Shown piece after piece: positions 33,501 to 41,336 of a stretch of 64,000 bases of DNA. Where the stretch lies: NCBI GenBank assembly GCA_963575645.1, contig OY754464.1, positions 81,380,948-81,444,947 of the forward strand. Direction: 5' to 3'. The position numbers and the translations under genes were made by a program. Origin of the DNA: Xanthostigma xanthostigma (taxonomy: Eukaryota; Arthropoda; Insecta; Raphidioptera; Raphidiidae). How positions within the stretch are numbered: position 1 is the first letter of the stretch; each line of letters begins with the position of its first letter. The notes below the pieces were generated by a model, which did not search any database, had not been told where the DNA came from, and was given only the letters and a program-made list of their open reading frames with translations.

Positions 33501-34193
33501 CGCTTTATATTAACTTCACTTGTAAGTTTGTATGTAAGTATGTATGTATGTATGTTTGTAACCTTCGTTTGGACTACAGCAAGTGGTTTATTACTGTAGT
33601 ATAATATGCCAGCACTGTAACTACAGTGGTTAGCCGTGCGGTCTAAGGCACGGGTCTTCGCTGACGTCAACTCTCGGAATCACGGGTCGTGGGTTCTAAT
33701 CCCGTCCACGCCGAAAAAAATTGTTTTTTTTTCGGCAAATTTTTGACAATAAATCGAACTAAAAAGTGGAAAATAAATATAGTTTAAAAAAAACTAAAAA
33801 AACACGCTTTATAGATATCGAACTAAAAAGTAAAAAATATTTTTTTTAAAATAAGCTTAAAACAATAATGAATAAAAATTATAATTGTGAAAAAAGCGTG
33901 GGGCGCTCGATGTACAAAAATGTCCCCACGCGTAACCGTAAGTATACTGTAATTGGCTAGTCTATTCACATTTGTTGAGCTGCATAGTGGTGAACAACGT
34001 TGGTATGCAAGCACTTACCTTGCACCGAGGACAACGATCGCGATATGGAGTTGGCAAGAAAAGCGAGAACGGCGGGCATCAGCTGACGACGAACGCCCTC
34101 GACGACGCTCTTCTGGTTGCGCACCAGAGCGTAGTAGACGCCGAGCACGGCAGGCAGCACGAGGCGCGCTACGACGGTCATCAACAAACGCAT
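12463..34193 (-). CDS. SERAC1: SERAC1, alpha/beta-hydrolase (six coding exons)
   Basis: SERAC1 is a serine-active-site protein at mitochondria-ER contacts, linked to phosphatidylglycerol remodelling and cholesterol trafficking in mammals. Exons (minus strand): 34193-34019, 33351-32259, 15690-15563, 13962-13762, 13246-13100, 12581-12463. All borders are GT/AG and every phase matches, giving 1863 nt or 620 residues (human about 654). Residues 1-58 hold hydrophobic, membrane-anchor-like stretches. The hydrolase starts at VIFIHGLHG (about 132). WLPKDCPGVRVIALNYTTDP is the core strand region. GHSKGG holds the nucleophile Ser (about 453). FYSVPHRGS and the C-terminal ESADPGIG...DICKPTGRDCFLYQ are classic SERAC1 blocks. 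Oddities: the vertebrate ARM-like region is missing or replaced by about 180 Asn/Asp/Lys-rich residues, and intron 2 is 16.6 kb of nested repeats. Confidence 0.93.
12688..13085. mobile_element. GTATATTGTGCAACTAG element filling SERAC1 intron 5
   Basis: Starts TAGTATATTGTGCAACTAGT and ends ACTTTTCCCGCATGAGTAAT. About 78% of the 518-bp intron is this element, and its right end lies about 15 bases from the exon 5 donor. It matches 58422-59213. Confidence 0.65.
13100..13246 (-). CDS. SERAC1: SERAC1 exon 5
   Basis: 147-nt exon from TTACAG to GCAG|GTAAAT. It encodes DCPGVLDLHKRFMDLC...FSFIETSLTLMSILYLRIVAIESA, matching the conserved late SERAC1 region that ends in VPVESA in relatives. Confidence 0.9.
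13289..13615 (+). mobile_element. GCGCCACGGATC MITE, copy 1 (SERAC1 intron 4)
   Basis: Inverted ends TATAATACGCGCCACGGATC and the complement of it, then TAAAAGGTTCGGAAGTTAG. Five copies in the window: here, 28897 (-), 49789 (-), 60787 (+, truncated), 63349 (-). The copies are visibly very similar. The borders of all full copies are (TA)TA-like. Confidence 0.78.
13762..13962 (-). CDS. SERAC1: SERAC1 exon 4
   Basis: 201-nt exon from TATGCAG to AAAAG|GTATAA. It encodes LENEDRLRTNETS... and GIMFYSVPHRGSSLAD, the conserved FYSVPH.GS block after the nucleophile. The phase (two bases in, one out) matches exons 3 and 5. Confidence 0.92.
13984..14601. mobile_element. Pogo-like element with a nested MITE
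   Basis: Ends TACAGTCAAACTTAAGTGAG and CAGGTTCGACTGTA, flanked by TA-like sequence. A smaller element sits inside (14150-14381). Confidence 0.6.
14150..14381. mobile_element. TACTGCC-ended MITE nested in pogo-like element
   Basis: Inverted ends TACTGCCGTAAAAAGGCAAA and TTTGCCTTTTTAGGGCAGTA, about 30 bp long, with TA on both sides. Confidence 0.7.
15234..15535. repeat. Near-perfect 113-bp inverted repeat beside SERAC1 exon 3
   Basis: Arms 15234-15347 and 15423-15535, nearly identical when complemented. Inner ends are CCCCCGACTAAGCAAATCCG and its complement. It lies 28 bases downstream of exon 3 in the SERAC1 transcript. Confidence 0.82.
15563..15690 (-). CDS. SERAC1: SERAC1 exon 3 (GHSKGG nucleophile)
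   Basis: 128-nt exon between TTTCAG and GATG|GTAATA. It encodes GVGRNPIIWVGHSKGGLFVK, the nucleophile elbow. It sits 28 bases from a large near-perfect inverted repeat (15234-15535) and next to the 16.6 kb intron. It is too short to appear as a long open frame. Confidence 0.93.
16035..16425 (+). repeat. Dispersed repeat, copy 1 (pair with 48245)
   Basis: Shares TCAATGTGCGGTGAGTGAAC and AAAACTTTGTCTTTTTCTAT with 48245-48655. It contains a short hAT-like segment (GGGCGTACCCAGCTTTTGG) whose other end is deleted in this copy. Confidence 0.65.
17461..17985 (+). repeat. GGGTTCCGTACC repeat, copy 1 (intact site)
   Basis: Begins GAGTTCCGTACCCGAAGGAT with the typical CCGTCCGTCTGTCTG run. The second copy (43921-44855) is split by another repeat, and this copy shows the intact target. 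Confidence 0.65.
18529..19047 (+). mobile_element. hAT MITE with 8-bp target duplication, copy 1
   Basis: Ends CAGCGTTGCCAG...CTGGCAACGCTG (12 bp); target duplication ATAGTGAA at 18521-18528 and 19048-19055. Includes GTCCCGCGCGGGAC palindrome. Open frames at 18879-19097 belong to it. Copy 2 is 41781-42347, inverted. Confidence 0.88.
19095..19640. repeat. Diverged inverted repeat
   Basis: 19100-19310 and 19400-19640 are diverged complements, for example GTAAACGGTAAATGTTATCG against AGATAACATTTACCGTTTAC, and TCCTACGAATCAC against GTGATTCGTAGGA. Confidence 0.6.
20150..20755. repeat. LINE-like 3' region, copy 1
   Basis: Shares ATCTACAGAACAA, the block around GCGCATACGCCGATTTTTTC and AAATTTGGTTTCGATCCG with 50430-51430. 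GATGACGCGGGTAACGGCTAG at 20255 is a Helitron-like 3' end motif. Confidence 0.5.
21066..21266. other. GC-richer island, no gene recognised
   Basis: Locally GC-rich stretch (GCGGCGGCGGAAAAC, CGCGCCGCCGTCCGTGACG) with a 66-codon open frame on the plus strand and no recognisable similarity or clear exon borders. Confidence 0.25.
21597..22598. mobile_element. GGTGTTCAAAAAGTC-ended element with nested repeat
   Basis: The left end GACCGGGTGTTCAAAAAGTC and the right end TTTTTTGAACACCTG are complements. The inner arms around TTAAATGGCAACCGCAATTT and its complement also pair. Another element (21778-22090) sits inside, and a 15-base C run occurs at 22472-22486. Confidence 0.55.
21778..22090 (-). mobile_element. 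GACGGGTTGCACTCCGGGAG element, copy 2
   Basis: Inverted copy of the 9618 element, nested in 21597-22598. Ends GAAGTGAAAACTTCTTTAGC and CACTCCCGGAGTGCAACCGG. Confidence 0.7.
22951..23161. repeat. Perfect 85-bp inverted repeat (MITE)
   Basis: Arms 22951-23035 and 23077-23161 are exact complements (ATATAGTTTAAAAAAAACTA ... CTTAAAAAGCG). The loop carries GTGGGGCGC. Partial relatives lie at 27380-27470 and 33775-33930. Confidence 0.85.
23184..23680 (+). repeat. Three tandem LINE 3'-end units
   Basis: GGATCTATAAAAGAATTTAT begins at 23186, 23305 and 23462 (spacing 119 and 157). The last unit continues to GGAGTTAGTTACATACATAC, the tail of RTE-like LINEs. It looks like repeated 3' ends rather than a satellite. 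Confidence 0.65.
24269..24413 (-). CDS. THAP-domain first exon (gene or P-like element remnant)
   Basis: ATG at 24413-24411 opens MGKKLSKCCVVDCKDTPTKH then LQFHRFPGFSYELGMKKYGL, ending GTCAACG|GTAATT. The Cys-x2-4-Cys spacing followed by FHRFP is the start of a THAP C2CH zinc finger, a DNA-binding fold found in chromatin factors and in P-element transposases. The Cys-x2-His half should lie in the next exon; I could not find it in the next 700 bases. The exon lies inside SERAC1 intron 2 on the same strand, between repeats. It may be a nested gene, or a captured or decayed exon. Confidence 0.55.
24497..24710 (+). mobile_element. TTGGTTGTCTG minisatellite element, short copy
   Basis: Starts TTGGTTGTCTGTAAAGTCGG, contains GTTTTACGTGATAACGTATT near the left end and ends GACGTTATCACGTCAAAA. 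The core is GCACGCACAGGGTCAGGCGG. Nearly the same element lies inverted at 46367-46571. Confidence 0.75.
25722..26377 (+). mobile_element. TTGGTTGTCTG element nested in its own family
   Basis: Inserted into an A-run (GTATAAAA...|TTGGTTG ... GTCAAAA|CTGTTTAGGC). The uninterrupted site is CCTAAACAGTTTTTTTATAC at 34642. It carries the largest minisatellite of the family. Confidence 0.78.
26178..26318 (+). repeat. 16-bp minisatellite AACGTTACGCGTTAGG
   Basis: About eight consecutive near-identical 16-bp units. The other copies of the host element have a 14-bp variant (31141-31230), two or three units (34450-34525) or none (24640). Confidence 0.85.
27583..27653 (-). tRNA. tRNA-Ile-like pseudogene
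   Basis: GGTCAGTTGGTTAGAGCGTC and AAGGTCGCGGGTTCGA are tRNA-Ile arms, but the anticodon position reads AAC and the acceptor stem does not pair. Probably a tRNA-derived repeat. Confidence 0.45.
28897..29212 (-). mobile_element. GCGCCACGGATC MITE, copy 2
   Basis: Inverted relative to copy 1. The left end has lost its GCGCCACG part, while the right end GATCCGTGGCGCGTATTATA is intact. Confidence 0.72.
29213..29655. other. Unassigned GC-richer stretch
   Basis: A 93-codon open frame (29384-29665) runs into the Helitron start and has no recognised similarity. The region has no partner elsewhere in the window. Confidence 0.25.
29656..30261 (+). mobile_element. Helitron carrying a tRNA-Lys-like insert
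   Basis: 5' TC (A|TCTATACTAATATATAAAG) and 3' GGACCGCTAG|T, the Helitron ends, with a preceding GC-rich hairpin CACCCGGGTG. A tRNA-like sequence lies at 29914-29986. Confidence 0.75.
29914..29986 (+). tRNA. tRNA-Lys-derived sequence in a Helitron
   Basis: AATCGGTAGAGCACAAGACT and GGGTCGTGGGTTCGAGCCCT match tRNA-Lys arms. The anticodon loop reads CTGTCAA (GTC) and its stem no longer pairs, so function is unlikely. A second copy lies at 42994-43066 in a related Helitron. Confidence 0.55.
30262..30610 (+). mobile_element. Helitron, tandem second copy
   Basis: Directly follows the first Helitron with no spacer; body GAACGCGCTAATCTCAGGAA, end GGACCGCTAG|T. It lacks the tRNA-like insert. Confidence 0.75.
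31073..31733 (-). mobile_element. TTGGTTGTCTG element, inverted copy in SERAC1 intron 2
   Basis: Complement of 25722-26377 along most of its length, with a 14-bp array (AACGTTCCTAACGT) at 31141-31230. It ends CAGACAACCAA. Confidence 0.75.
31850..32165. mobile_element. TATATTGCTAG-ended MITE, copy 2
   Basis: Ends CTCTATATTGCTAGCAAAGA and GGCCACTAGCAATATAGAAG. It lies 94 bases from the SERAC1 exon 2 donor. Confidence 0.6.
32259..33351 (-). CDS. SERAC1: SERAC1 exon 2 (HG motif and Asn/Asp-rich insert)
   Basis: Exon of 1093 nt from acceptor AACAG to donor ATCAG|GTAAGT. It encodes a linker, the VIFIHGLHG oxyanion region, and a low-complexity insert with runs of Asn, Asp and Lys, partly from an (AAT)n tract near 32560-32585. 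It ends with the conserved CWPKDWLPKDCPGVRVIAL block. The opposite strand is also open over 255 codons; that frame is a shadow. Confidence 0.9.
33352..34018 (-). other. SERAC1: SERAC1 intron 1 with tRNA-like and MITE sequence
   Basis: Holds a tRNA-like sequence (33629-33713) followed by part of the ATATAGTTTAAAAAAAACTA element (33775-33930). Confidence 0.7.
33629..33713 (+). tRNA. tRNA-Ser/Leu-like pseudogene with long variable arm
   Basis: CCGTGCGGTCTAAGGCACGG and GGGTCGTGGGTTCTAATCCC look like type II tRNA D- and T-arms. The 5' acceptor strand does not pair with CCACGCC. It abuts a MITE of the 22951 family. Confidence 0.45.
34019..34193 (-). CDS. SERAC1: SERAC1 exon 1 (membrane anchor)
   Basis: Coding part of an exon that begins at acceptor TTACAG with exon start 34197, four bases before the ATG. 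It encodes MRLLMTVVARLVLPAVLG..., a hydrophobic N-terminus, and ends CAAG|GTAAGT with one base over. Because the exon opens with a splice acceptor, transcription starts farther upstream. The true N-terminus may lie in an upstream exon such as 52813-53040. Confidence 0.82.
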
Positions 34194-34363
34194 TTTTCTG
34201 TAACATAAAAAAAAACAAACGAATGCAGTCGACCGAACAAGTCTCTTCAACACAGCCAACTGCTGGGATCATCATCATGACCCCAAATAGGAATTTCGGA
34301 CAGTTGCGTAGTCAGTAAAATTAGTGGGGTATACCTTAAGGACAAACTGGATCAGGAATAAGA

Positions 34364-35380
34364 TTTTTTAACGTGATAACGTCTTATAAATTGATGAATC
34401 ACCAATCTTATAAATTGATAAAACACCGGCTGCATGCACGAAAAAGTGTAACGTTCGTAACGCGTAACGTTCCTAACGTTCGTAACGCGTAAGGTTCCTA
34501 ACGTTCGTAACGCGTAACGTTCCGCCTGACCCTGTGCGTGCTTTTTGATAATTTGTCGCTCAATTTAAATCAGATCGGTTTGAAACCAGTCTTAAACGAA
34601 AGAGGAGAACATTTTACATAGATTTCGTATAACAGAATTTGCCTAAACAGTTTTTTTATACAAATTTATATAGAAAAATAGCTGTATAAATGCAATGTTG
34701 TCTAATGCATGGCGCGACGCGGTCGGTCGTCTTTGTTTGCCGTACATGGAAATTAGAAGATAACGTATGTCTTGTCTTAACATGAAAACGGCTGCATTTC
34801 TAATGTTTAATTCAATTTTTTGACATTAGTATTTTGTGAAATGCAACGCCTTCTAAGTTAAGTATTGGAATAACTAATTATTATTAGAACATAATACTTT
34901 GACAGTTGCAAACGTCACTTTTGACATTTCTTATCATTCCGACACCAAGGATAAGCGGATTGAAACCAAATTTTGGGAGGATGTTTGATATGCAAATATG
35001 AAGTGGCCTATTGTTTTTGGGGAACATCAGCGCATGCGTAAAAGAATATATCTCTTATAATGATGTTTTATATAATAATAATATAGTTTTTAAAACGGTT
35101 TTTACTCTATCTATTTTTACTAAAAATTTTTGTAAATTTTTTGGGGAAAATCGGCGCATGCGCAAAAGAGATACATGCCATAGTTGTTTTTTATATAATA
35201 ATAGTATACTTTTTATAGTGTTTTATTATTCTACTTAATAAAATTTACCTAAATTTGAAGCGAAAGATGCAATATCATAGATTCGAATTATTATAATTAT
35301 TATATAAATTTAGGTTATGTATTACGGAATACGTTATCACGTAAAACTATCGTCCGTAAACCGACTTTACAGACAACCAA
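34364..35380 (-). mobile_element. TTGGTTGTCTG element, long inverted copy (empty site)
   Basis: Ends AACGTGATAACGTCTTATAA and CAGACAACCAA. It includes a LINE-like piece (GCGCATGCGCAAAAGAG, AAACCAAATTTTGGGAGG). It provides the unoccupied form of the nested insertion at 25722. Confidence 0.72.
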
Positions 35381-35763
35381 TTTTTTTATTTTAAATTTAT
35401 TGAATAATATTTCTATTCACTTTTATAGCCTGATTGAAACCCAGCGCTGAATGCTATTTCCTCTGCGGACGTAGAAGACCCTACGATAGAACTCTAGTTT
35501 GGTGTTCTTTACGATGTAAAATGTTTGTTTAGTAATCCTATTGAACATACGGAACAGAAAGGAGCAAATTTTGAATTTAAAGAATATATAAATAATTGTC
35601 AAATCTTTGATTAACGTCTGATTAGAACTCTTCAATAAATAGAATTATCTACCAATTTAATACATTAACGTTTCGATCCGGATTTGGATCTTCTTCAGAA
35701 CGGATCTAAAAATATAAACAAATAATTATAATTCTATTTATTTTTAATGAAATTCGTGAAAGA

Positions 35764-36129
35764 TTTTGAAGTGAAAACTTCTTTAGCGGCGTTGTACACT
35801 TTTTTTGTAATGGGTAAAAAATGTCAAACTCGCGTCAGATTGAAAATTCGTAAGACCAAATTCGTAAGACCTGATCGAAATTTCGTAAGACGAAAACTTT
35901 TGTACACTTTTTTTGTAATGGGTAAAAAATGTTAAACTCGCGTCAGATTGAAAATTCGTAAGACCTGATCGAAAATTCGTAAGACGAAAACTTTTGTACA
36001 CTTTTTTTGTAATGGGTAAAAAATGTTAAACTCGCGTCAGGACACGTGACCTGATCGAAAATTCGTAAGACGTTAATATTCAAGTTTTCACTTCTGCCGG
36101 CACTCCCGGAGTGCAACCCGTCTTTTTTA
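35764..36129 (-). mobile_element. GACGGGTTGCACTCCGGGAG element, copy 3, internally repeated
   Basis: The block TTTTTTTGTAATGGGTAAAA occurs three times (35798, 35908, 36002, spacing about 94-108), so the end region has been amplified. The terminal motif CACTCCCGGAGTGCAACCCG is intact. Confidence 0.72.
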
Positions 36130-36291
36130 ATATTGAAATATTGAAAAAATTGGTCGATAATTTTATTTACTATAAATAATTGTATTTATTTTTTGGTTTT
36201 GATAAAATCTCCTTTAAAATTCCAGGGCTAAGAACTAGAAATCTATGAGAACTTTCGTTGATTTTAATAGGTTATTCAGTGTGGTCAATTC

Positions 36292-36533
36292 GGAACCCAA
36301 AGAAATGGTGAGACCTCTGGTGAGAAATGCGCCGAACTGTCCTAAGGGGGGTTTTTGACAGATAAACATTGATTTAGAAAAGCATGATGGAAGCTAACCT
36401 AGCCTCTAACGTGCTTTTCTAAAGCAATGTTTACCTTATGCCTCCATAGTTTACCTGTCAAAAACCTCCCTTAGAACAGTTTAGCGCATTTCTCACCAGA
36501 GGTCTCACCATTCATTTGGGTTCTGAATAGTAT
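36292..36533. mobile_element. GGTGAGACCTCTGGTGAG fold-back element, copy 2
   Basis: Ends GGAACCCAAAGAAATGGTGA and its complement GTCTCACCATTCATTTGGGT. This copy shows the full ends missing from the one at 8308. Confidence 0.75.
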
Positions 36534-37097
36534 TACTGAACAGAGCTACTTAAATCTAAATTTTGGGTAGGTATTGGGGAACATTAATCTGAACTATTTC
36601 TTTTTCAATTTCACCAAGGTTTGAATTTTCGGGACACCCCCTGTATTTCTACCATAAACATAAAAACAAGGAACTGGATAAAAAAATAATTTTAATAGAA
36701 ATAGATTACATGCGTACGAAAGGTCAAAAAAGTTTAAACGTGATTAATAAAAATTATATTTTATTTTCAAAAAAACAAATATGACTGAAAACATGAAAAT
36801 GTTGTAACAATTATCGCTATCTAATTACTATTTTAATTACTATTTTAATTATTATTAAAACTATAAACGTGACTTTTATTTCATAACAATCGCACAATAA
36901 CCTATAGGTCAAGATCGTCTTCAAAGATCACCCAGTTAACAAAAAACGGACGCGTTGAATTGATAACCTCATTTTTCGATTAAAACCACTTTCCGGCTGC
37001 AGAGGCGAATTTAGAAACGCGCAACCTTTTGACACGAGTTGCGAAGTACACTGGCGTTGACTGCAACATTTTCGAACATCGTGATCCAGTGTCCGGT

Positions 37098-37913
37098 CGA
37101 AACTAGTTTTTACAACCGAAACCTACTTCGAGACAAATTCTAGTGTACACATTTTTTTAAGCTTCTGTTCATTTTAGCAGTTGCAAATAACGTGTTTTTG
37201 TTCGTAGTAGCAATTATTTGATAAACGCACGACGGTGGACAGTTAGAACGGGCGCGAGGGGAAGCCGACAGCGATTCTGACACTCTCCGCCGGCGCTCCA
37301 CCACGCCGATCGCTCCCGAACGCCGCACGGAAACACACGAACATAGTTCCGGTTTCTAAACTAGGTTCGCGAGTTTCCGTGCGGCGTTCGGAAGCAATCG
37401 GCGTGGTGGAGCAAACGCCGCACGGAAACAAACGAATATAGTTTCGGTTTCTAAACTAGGTTCGCGAGTTTCCGTGCGGCGTTCGGAAGCAATCGGCGTG
37501 GTGGAGCAAACGCCGCACGGAAACAAACGAATATAGTTTCGGTTTCTAAACTAGGTTCGCGAGTTTCCGTGCGGCGTTCGGAAGCAATCGGCGTGGTGAA
37601 GCGAACGTCGCACGGAATCACACGAACATATAGTTTCGGTTTCTAAACTAGGTTCGCGAGTTTCCGTGCGGCGTTCGGAAGCAATGGGCGTGGTGGAGCG
37701 GCTTCCCCTCGCGCCCGTGCTAACTGTCCGCTGTCTTGCATAGTTATTTGTTTGTTTTGCGGTGCGTTAAGCATTCGTCAATTTAGAGTTTATTTTATTA
37801 TTTCCAATTTAAGTAGCTTAAGCTTAAAAAATACACATTAGAATTGCCTTCGAAGTAAGTTTCGAAATTCGGTTTCGGTTGTAAAAACTAGTTTCGGTCG
37901 GACACTAATCTGT
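37098..37913. mobile_element. Inverted-ended element with internal 95-bp tandem array
   Basis: Ends GTGTCCGGTCGAAACTAGTT and its near complement at 37880-37913. Inner arms GGGCGCGAGGGGAAGCCG also pair. Between them lies the array at 37352-37700. The CAGTG-like end hints at hAT, but no 8-bp duplication was found. Confidence 0.65.
37352..37700 (+). repeat. 95-bp tandem array, four units
   Basis: GTTTCTAAACTAGGTTCGCG begins at 37352, 37447, 37542 and 37639 (spacing 95, 95, 97). Each unit holds the inverted pair TTTCCGTGCGGCGTTCGG / CGCCGCACGGAAAC. Confidence 0.88.
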
Positions 37914-38293
37914 CTCAATGTCGACGTTTCACAATCTAATCAAGCGTCAATTCGCGAATTTTGTAGTATTGCCAAATTTACTTTGTTGCAGTTCTCCACG
38001 TGGAGTCTTTTGAAAAATATCCAAATTCTTAACGGTGTACGAATGACGAAACTATATAACATATTTTATGTTGCGCATATAAATAATAAATCAGCGGCCC
38101 GGTCCGGCTTCGCCCGAATTTGTAGATTCCCACCGTTTTTCGTCAACTTACGTTACAAAATTGGTGTCAACTAAAAGCACTTTTATTTTAACGCTATAAT
38201 ATATAACCTATGTCTATCCTGAGAGTCCATTCTAAATATTGGTGAAAACATTTTGAAATCGGATGAGTGGTTTCGGAGATTACCTCTTACATC

Positions 38294-38725
38294 CAGGGCC
38301 AGATTAACCGGGCCCCTAGGCAATGCAATCAGGTCTTTTCAAGTTGATGAAGGGATGTGAGTAACTTCCAGATGATCGGCTCCAGGCATCCTGTTACTTC
38401 AATGTCTTATGTGATATTGTAACAACATGATTACTTTGACTAGATGCTGCAGCATCGCCTTACCTGACTCATTAGCTTTATTAAAATGATCTTAATGAAT
38501 AGGTTATAGATAATTGATGATCAAGGTTTTTTGATGGGTCAGGAAAGAGAAATGAGACGCGACGTAGTTATTTTAAATTTTATCTGGTAAATGCAATAAA
38601 TTACAATAAACAATGAAAGAAAATAATAGTATTGTTGTTGGAAAATTTCATACAAATTTTCAAATAAAATTTTCGTTCAATGAAAAGTTTTTTTTCTGCT
38701 CTGCCTAATGATTAAACCGGCACTG
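38294..38725. mobile_element. hAT MITE with 8-bp target duplication
   Basis: Ends CAGGGCCAGATTAACCGG and TTAAACCGGCACTG; target duplication CTTACATC at 38286-38293 and 38726-38733. Confidence 0.85.
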
Positions 38726-38733
38726 CTTACATC

Positions 38734-40094
38734 CAAACATACAAACTTTACTTCATTATAAATTTGTCATACCAAAATCTGTCCGAGGATCGGAAAGCTA
38801 TTAATCTATAACGGCCTCGAATGTTGAGCGTCTATAATTTTTTTCAATTAACTTTGAGGATCATTAGCACGTAGATGTCTCGGATCTGATCACTTAAGGA
38901 CGTAGTCTGGTGTTCGGGTTTTGAAAAAACGAATTTATTTTTTTTACATTTTTAGTAAGTATAATATATTGAGAAAATACTGTAAAAATTTTAGACCGAA
39001 ATATTAAATATTTACAAAGCTATAGCATATAGTCGAGAGCAGCAACAGTCTTACGGTAAGACTCTTACCTGCTCTTACCTCTTAATTGTTATCACGTTAC
39101 CCTTATACTCTCGCAGAGTAGAGCAAACAAATTAACAGAAAACGATGCCTTTGAAGAAACGGAAGGTTTACTATACACCAGGCATAGCTGATTAGTGTAA
39201 ATATTCATTTTTATTTTTTTGTAATAAATCTGAAATTAAAAATTTAAACGCGTTTTTCTCAAAACTACGTTTTTCTAAGTGGCGCGGGTGACTGAAACAA
39301 TTGGATACAACCGATTGCTTTCAGTTTTGCACAGGGTATTCTACACAACAATAGCTCCGTCCGGTACTAGAATTACTTAATTATAAAAATTATTTCTATT
39401 TTTTTTAACCGATTTTCAACGAAAAAATCACGATTTTCTCGTTGTTTTTTTTTCTAAAACCCGCCATTTTGTTATTTATCAACAAAAATGTTTATTTCTA
39501 GTACGAGATAGAGCCACAAGCCTACGAAACAATAACCAATTTAATTTTTATAATTCAGTTGACTCCAAGTGACGTTATCACCCGCGCTACCCACCTACCT
39601 CCACTTAAAGTTGTCTACTTTAGGTTAAAAAAACAACTATAAAATGGCGTAAAATTAAGCAAAAAAATTTTTTTTGTCTTAGTTTACGATGTCAGTAAAA
39701 ACATGTAACAAAATTGAAAACATCGTACATTATTTTGATACTAAAAATAATTTCTGAAATAACGGTTGAAAACGAGCCTGAACATAGGACTACGTCCTTA
39801 ACAATATCACACCAGCTTGGCTCTTAGAAAGCCGCAAGCGGTGATCTATTATTATTTGCCAGTTAAATTCAACGACACGTTTATATACATCCATTATCTG
39901 CCGCGACTAGTTCATTCTAGTTCTATCAGACAGGGAGACTAATGTTTTATTCATTCGTTTTCTGATATAGCCCGGATTTTAATGCTTATACTCATAATAA
40001 AGCATATTTTAAGAAATTATCACTAGGCGGCCAAACAGCCAAGTTGTTGGTTTTCCAAGACTGAAACGGTACTATCAAATTAAATTCTCGTTCA
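38734..40094. other. No gene or repeat identified
   Basis: AT-rich, without convincing open frames. 39290-39300 and 39570-39600 carry similar CCCGCGC-type words and both flank a loosely symmetrical region (GGACGTAGTC ... GACTACGTCC at 38898 and 39788), which suggests an old inverted-ended element of about 0.9 kb. Confidence 0.35.
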
Positions 40095-40102
40095 CTATAG
40101 AG

Positions 40103-40368
40103 CAGACCTGGGCAAATGGCGGCCCACGGGCCGGATTTGGCAGCAGTAGAATTTTCTCCGGCCCGCGAAGCATTTTATAAATGATTATATTAAAAGCAAA
40201 AATATTACTGTTTGTCAATATAAATTGGCGCATAAAAAGAATTTTAGGAAAATTGTAAATAGTGTTTAAAAAAAACTATACTTAAAATTAGAAAAAGAAA
40301 TTGTTTGATCCACGGTCAAATTTTCATCCGCAATGGGACCCGACGATCAAAAAAATTGCCCACCCCTG
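40103..40368. mobile_element. hAT MITE with 8-bp target duplication
   Basis: Ends CAGACCTGGGCAAATGGCGG and TTGCCCACCCCTG; target duplication CTATAGAG at 40095-40102 and 40369-40376. Confidence 0.88.
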
Positions 40369-40590
40369 CTATAGAGGCTACAAGTAAACAAAACTGGAGT
40401 ATCTTCATCAACTCTGAATGTAATGCCCTTTTGAGTTTTCCCCTTCCAACAAAAAACAATAATAATTATTCCTGAAAGAGAGCAGAATGATTTTTTTTAA
40501 GTGAATACTTCTTTAAAAACGGGGGTAAACTCGTTTCCCTATGTAACGAAATTTGTCACGAAATTGTACTATTAGTAACATGGTCCTTTG

Positions 40591-41251
40591 TTAAGGTACG
40601 TCCAAGATGCAAGCTGGTAGTCAGGTAGTCAGACGCTGGTTTTCTGAGTCAGACAGTCGGCGTGCATAAAATCTTTTGTTGCTAAATCGAACTGGCCATA
40701 ATGCACCAGCGCGCAGTTTTCCGGCGCACCGGCTCTCTGACTCAGATATTTACCAGTATGAATTGTACATTCTGGTTTCAGACAACCTGCGTCTGACAGT
40801 GTTGTTTTTAGGTGCTATAAAATATGGATATCGAAGATTTTATTTCAAAAGGGGGTTTTGTGGAAATTCGCCCAGTTCTTCGTAAGCCTGTGTTCAATTT
40901 TTGGCAAAATAAAGTAAAAAGTATCCGGACTCATTCGGAAATATTCAAAAAATCGGTTTTCGTCGGCAAGTAATTGCGGAAAAAGGTGTTTGTACTCCCT
41001 GTAAATCGACCTTAATTTATTAATTGGATGTATTTCACTTTTAACAGGTTTTAATTTAGATGTAACATTGTCACCAAGCAGCAACAAAGCTGCAATCGGT
41101 ACTGTTCGCTCCATAATTATTTAATATGAATGCTCTGTTTGCGCCGATAACCAGCTTTCATATTGGCCACACCCAACGCCCCTCGAAGTCAGACAGTCAG
41201 ACACCGAAAATCTGAATCTGACTACCAGCTTGCATCTTGGACGTACCTTAA
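40591..41251 (-). mobile_element. PIF/Harbinger-like element, 34-bp perfect inverted ends
   Basis: Both ends read TTAAGGTACGTCCAAGATGC and continue to a total of 34 identical bases (TTAA included). The terminal TTAA/TTA fits the 3-bp TTA target preference of Harbinger. Inside is a minus-strand transposase fragment. A tRNA-Gly-like sequence abuts the right end. Confidence 0.72.
40845..41114 (-). pseudogene. Harbinger transposase N-terminal fragment
   Basis: Open frame of 89 residues: MERTVPIAALLLLG..., YKHLFPQLLADENRFFEYFR, MSPDTFYFILPKIEHRL. The FFEYFRMS.DTFYFIL signature is the beginning of the Harbinger nuclease. It stops right after the equivalent of NFRKPF, before any catalytic Asp. It is an internally deleted, non-autonomous copy. 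Confidence 0.68.
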
Positions 41252-41253
41252 GC

Positions 41254-41326
41254 ATTGATAGCTCAGTGGTAGAATGCCGGCATACCACGCGGCCGGCTCG
41301 GGTTCGATTACCGTCAGGTGCACGCA
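41254..41326 (+). tRNA. tRNA-Gly-like pseudogene
   Basis: GCATTGATAGCTCAGTGGTA and CGGGTTCGATTACCG resemble tRNA-Gly. The anticodon position reads ACC, but the anticodon and acceptor stems have several mismatches. It sits between a Harbinger element and a minisatellite-family remnant. Confidence 0.5.
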
Positions 41327-41336
41327 ACAATTTGGT

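Noticed and set aside
33953..34318. Plus-strand open frames over SERAC1 exon 1
   Set aside because: Antisense of a GC-rich coding exon; no start context or similarity.
37098..37913. Firm hAT assignment for the 95-bp-array element
   Set aside because: End CAGTGTCC suggests hAT, but the right end and flanks do not give an 8-bp target duplication.
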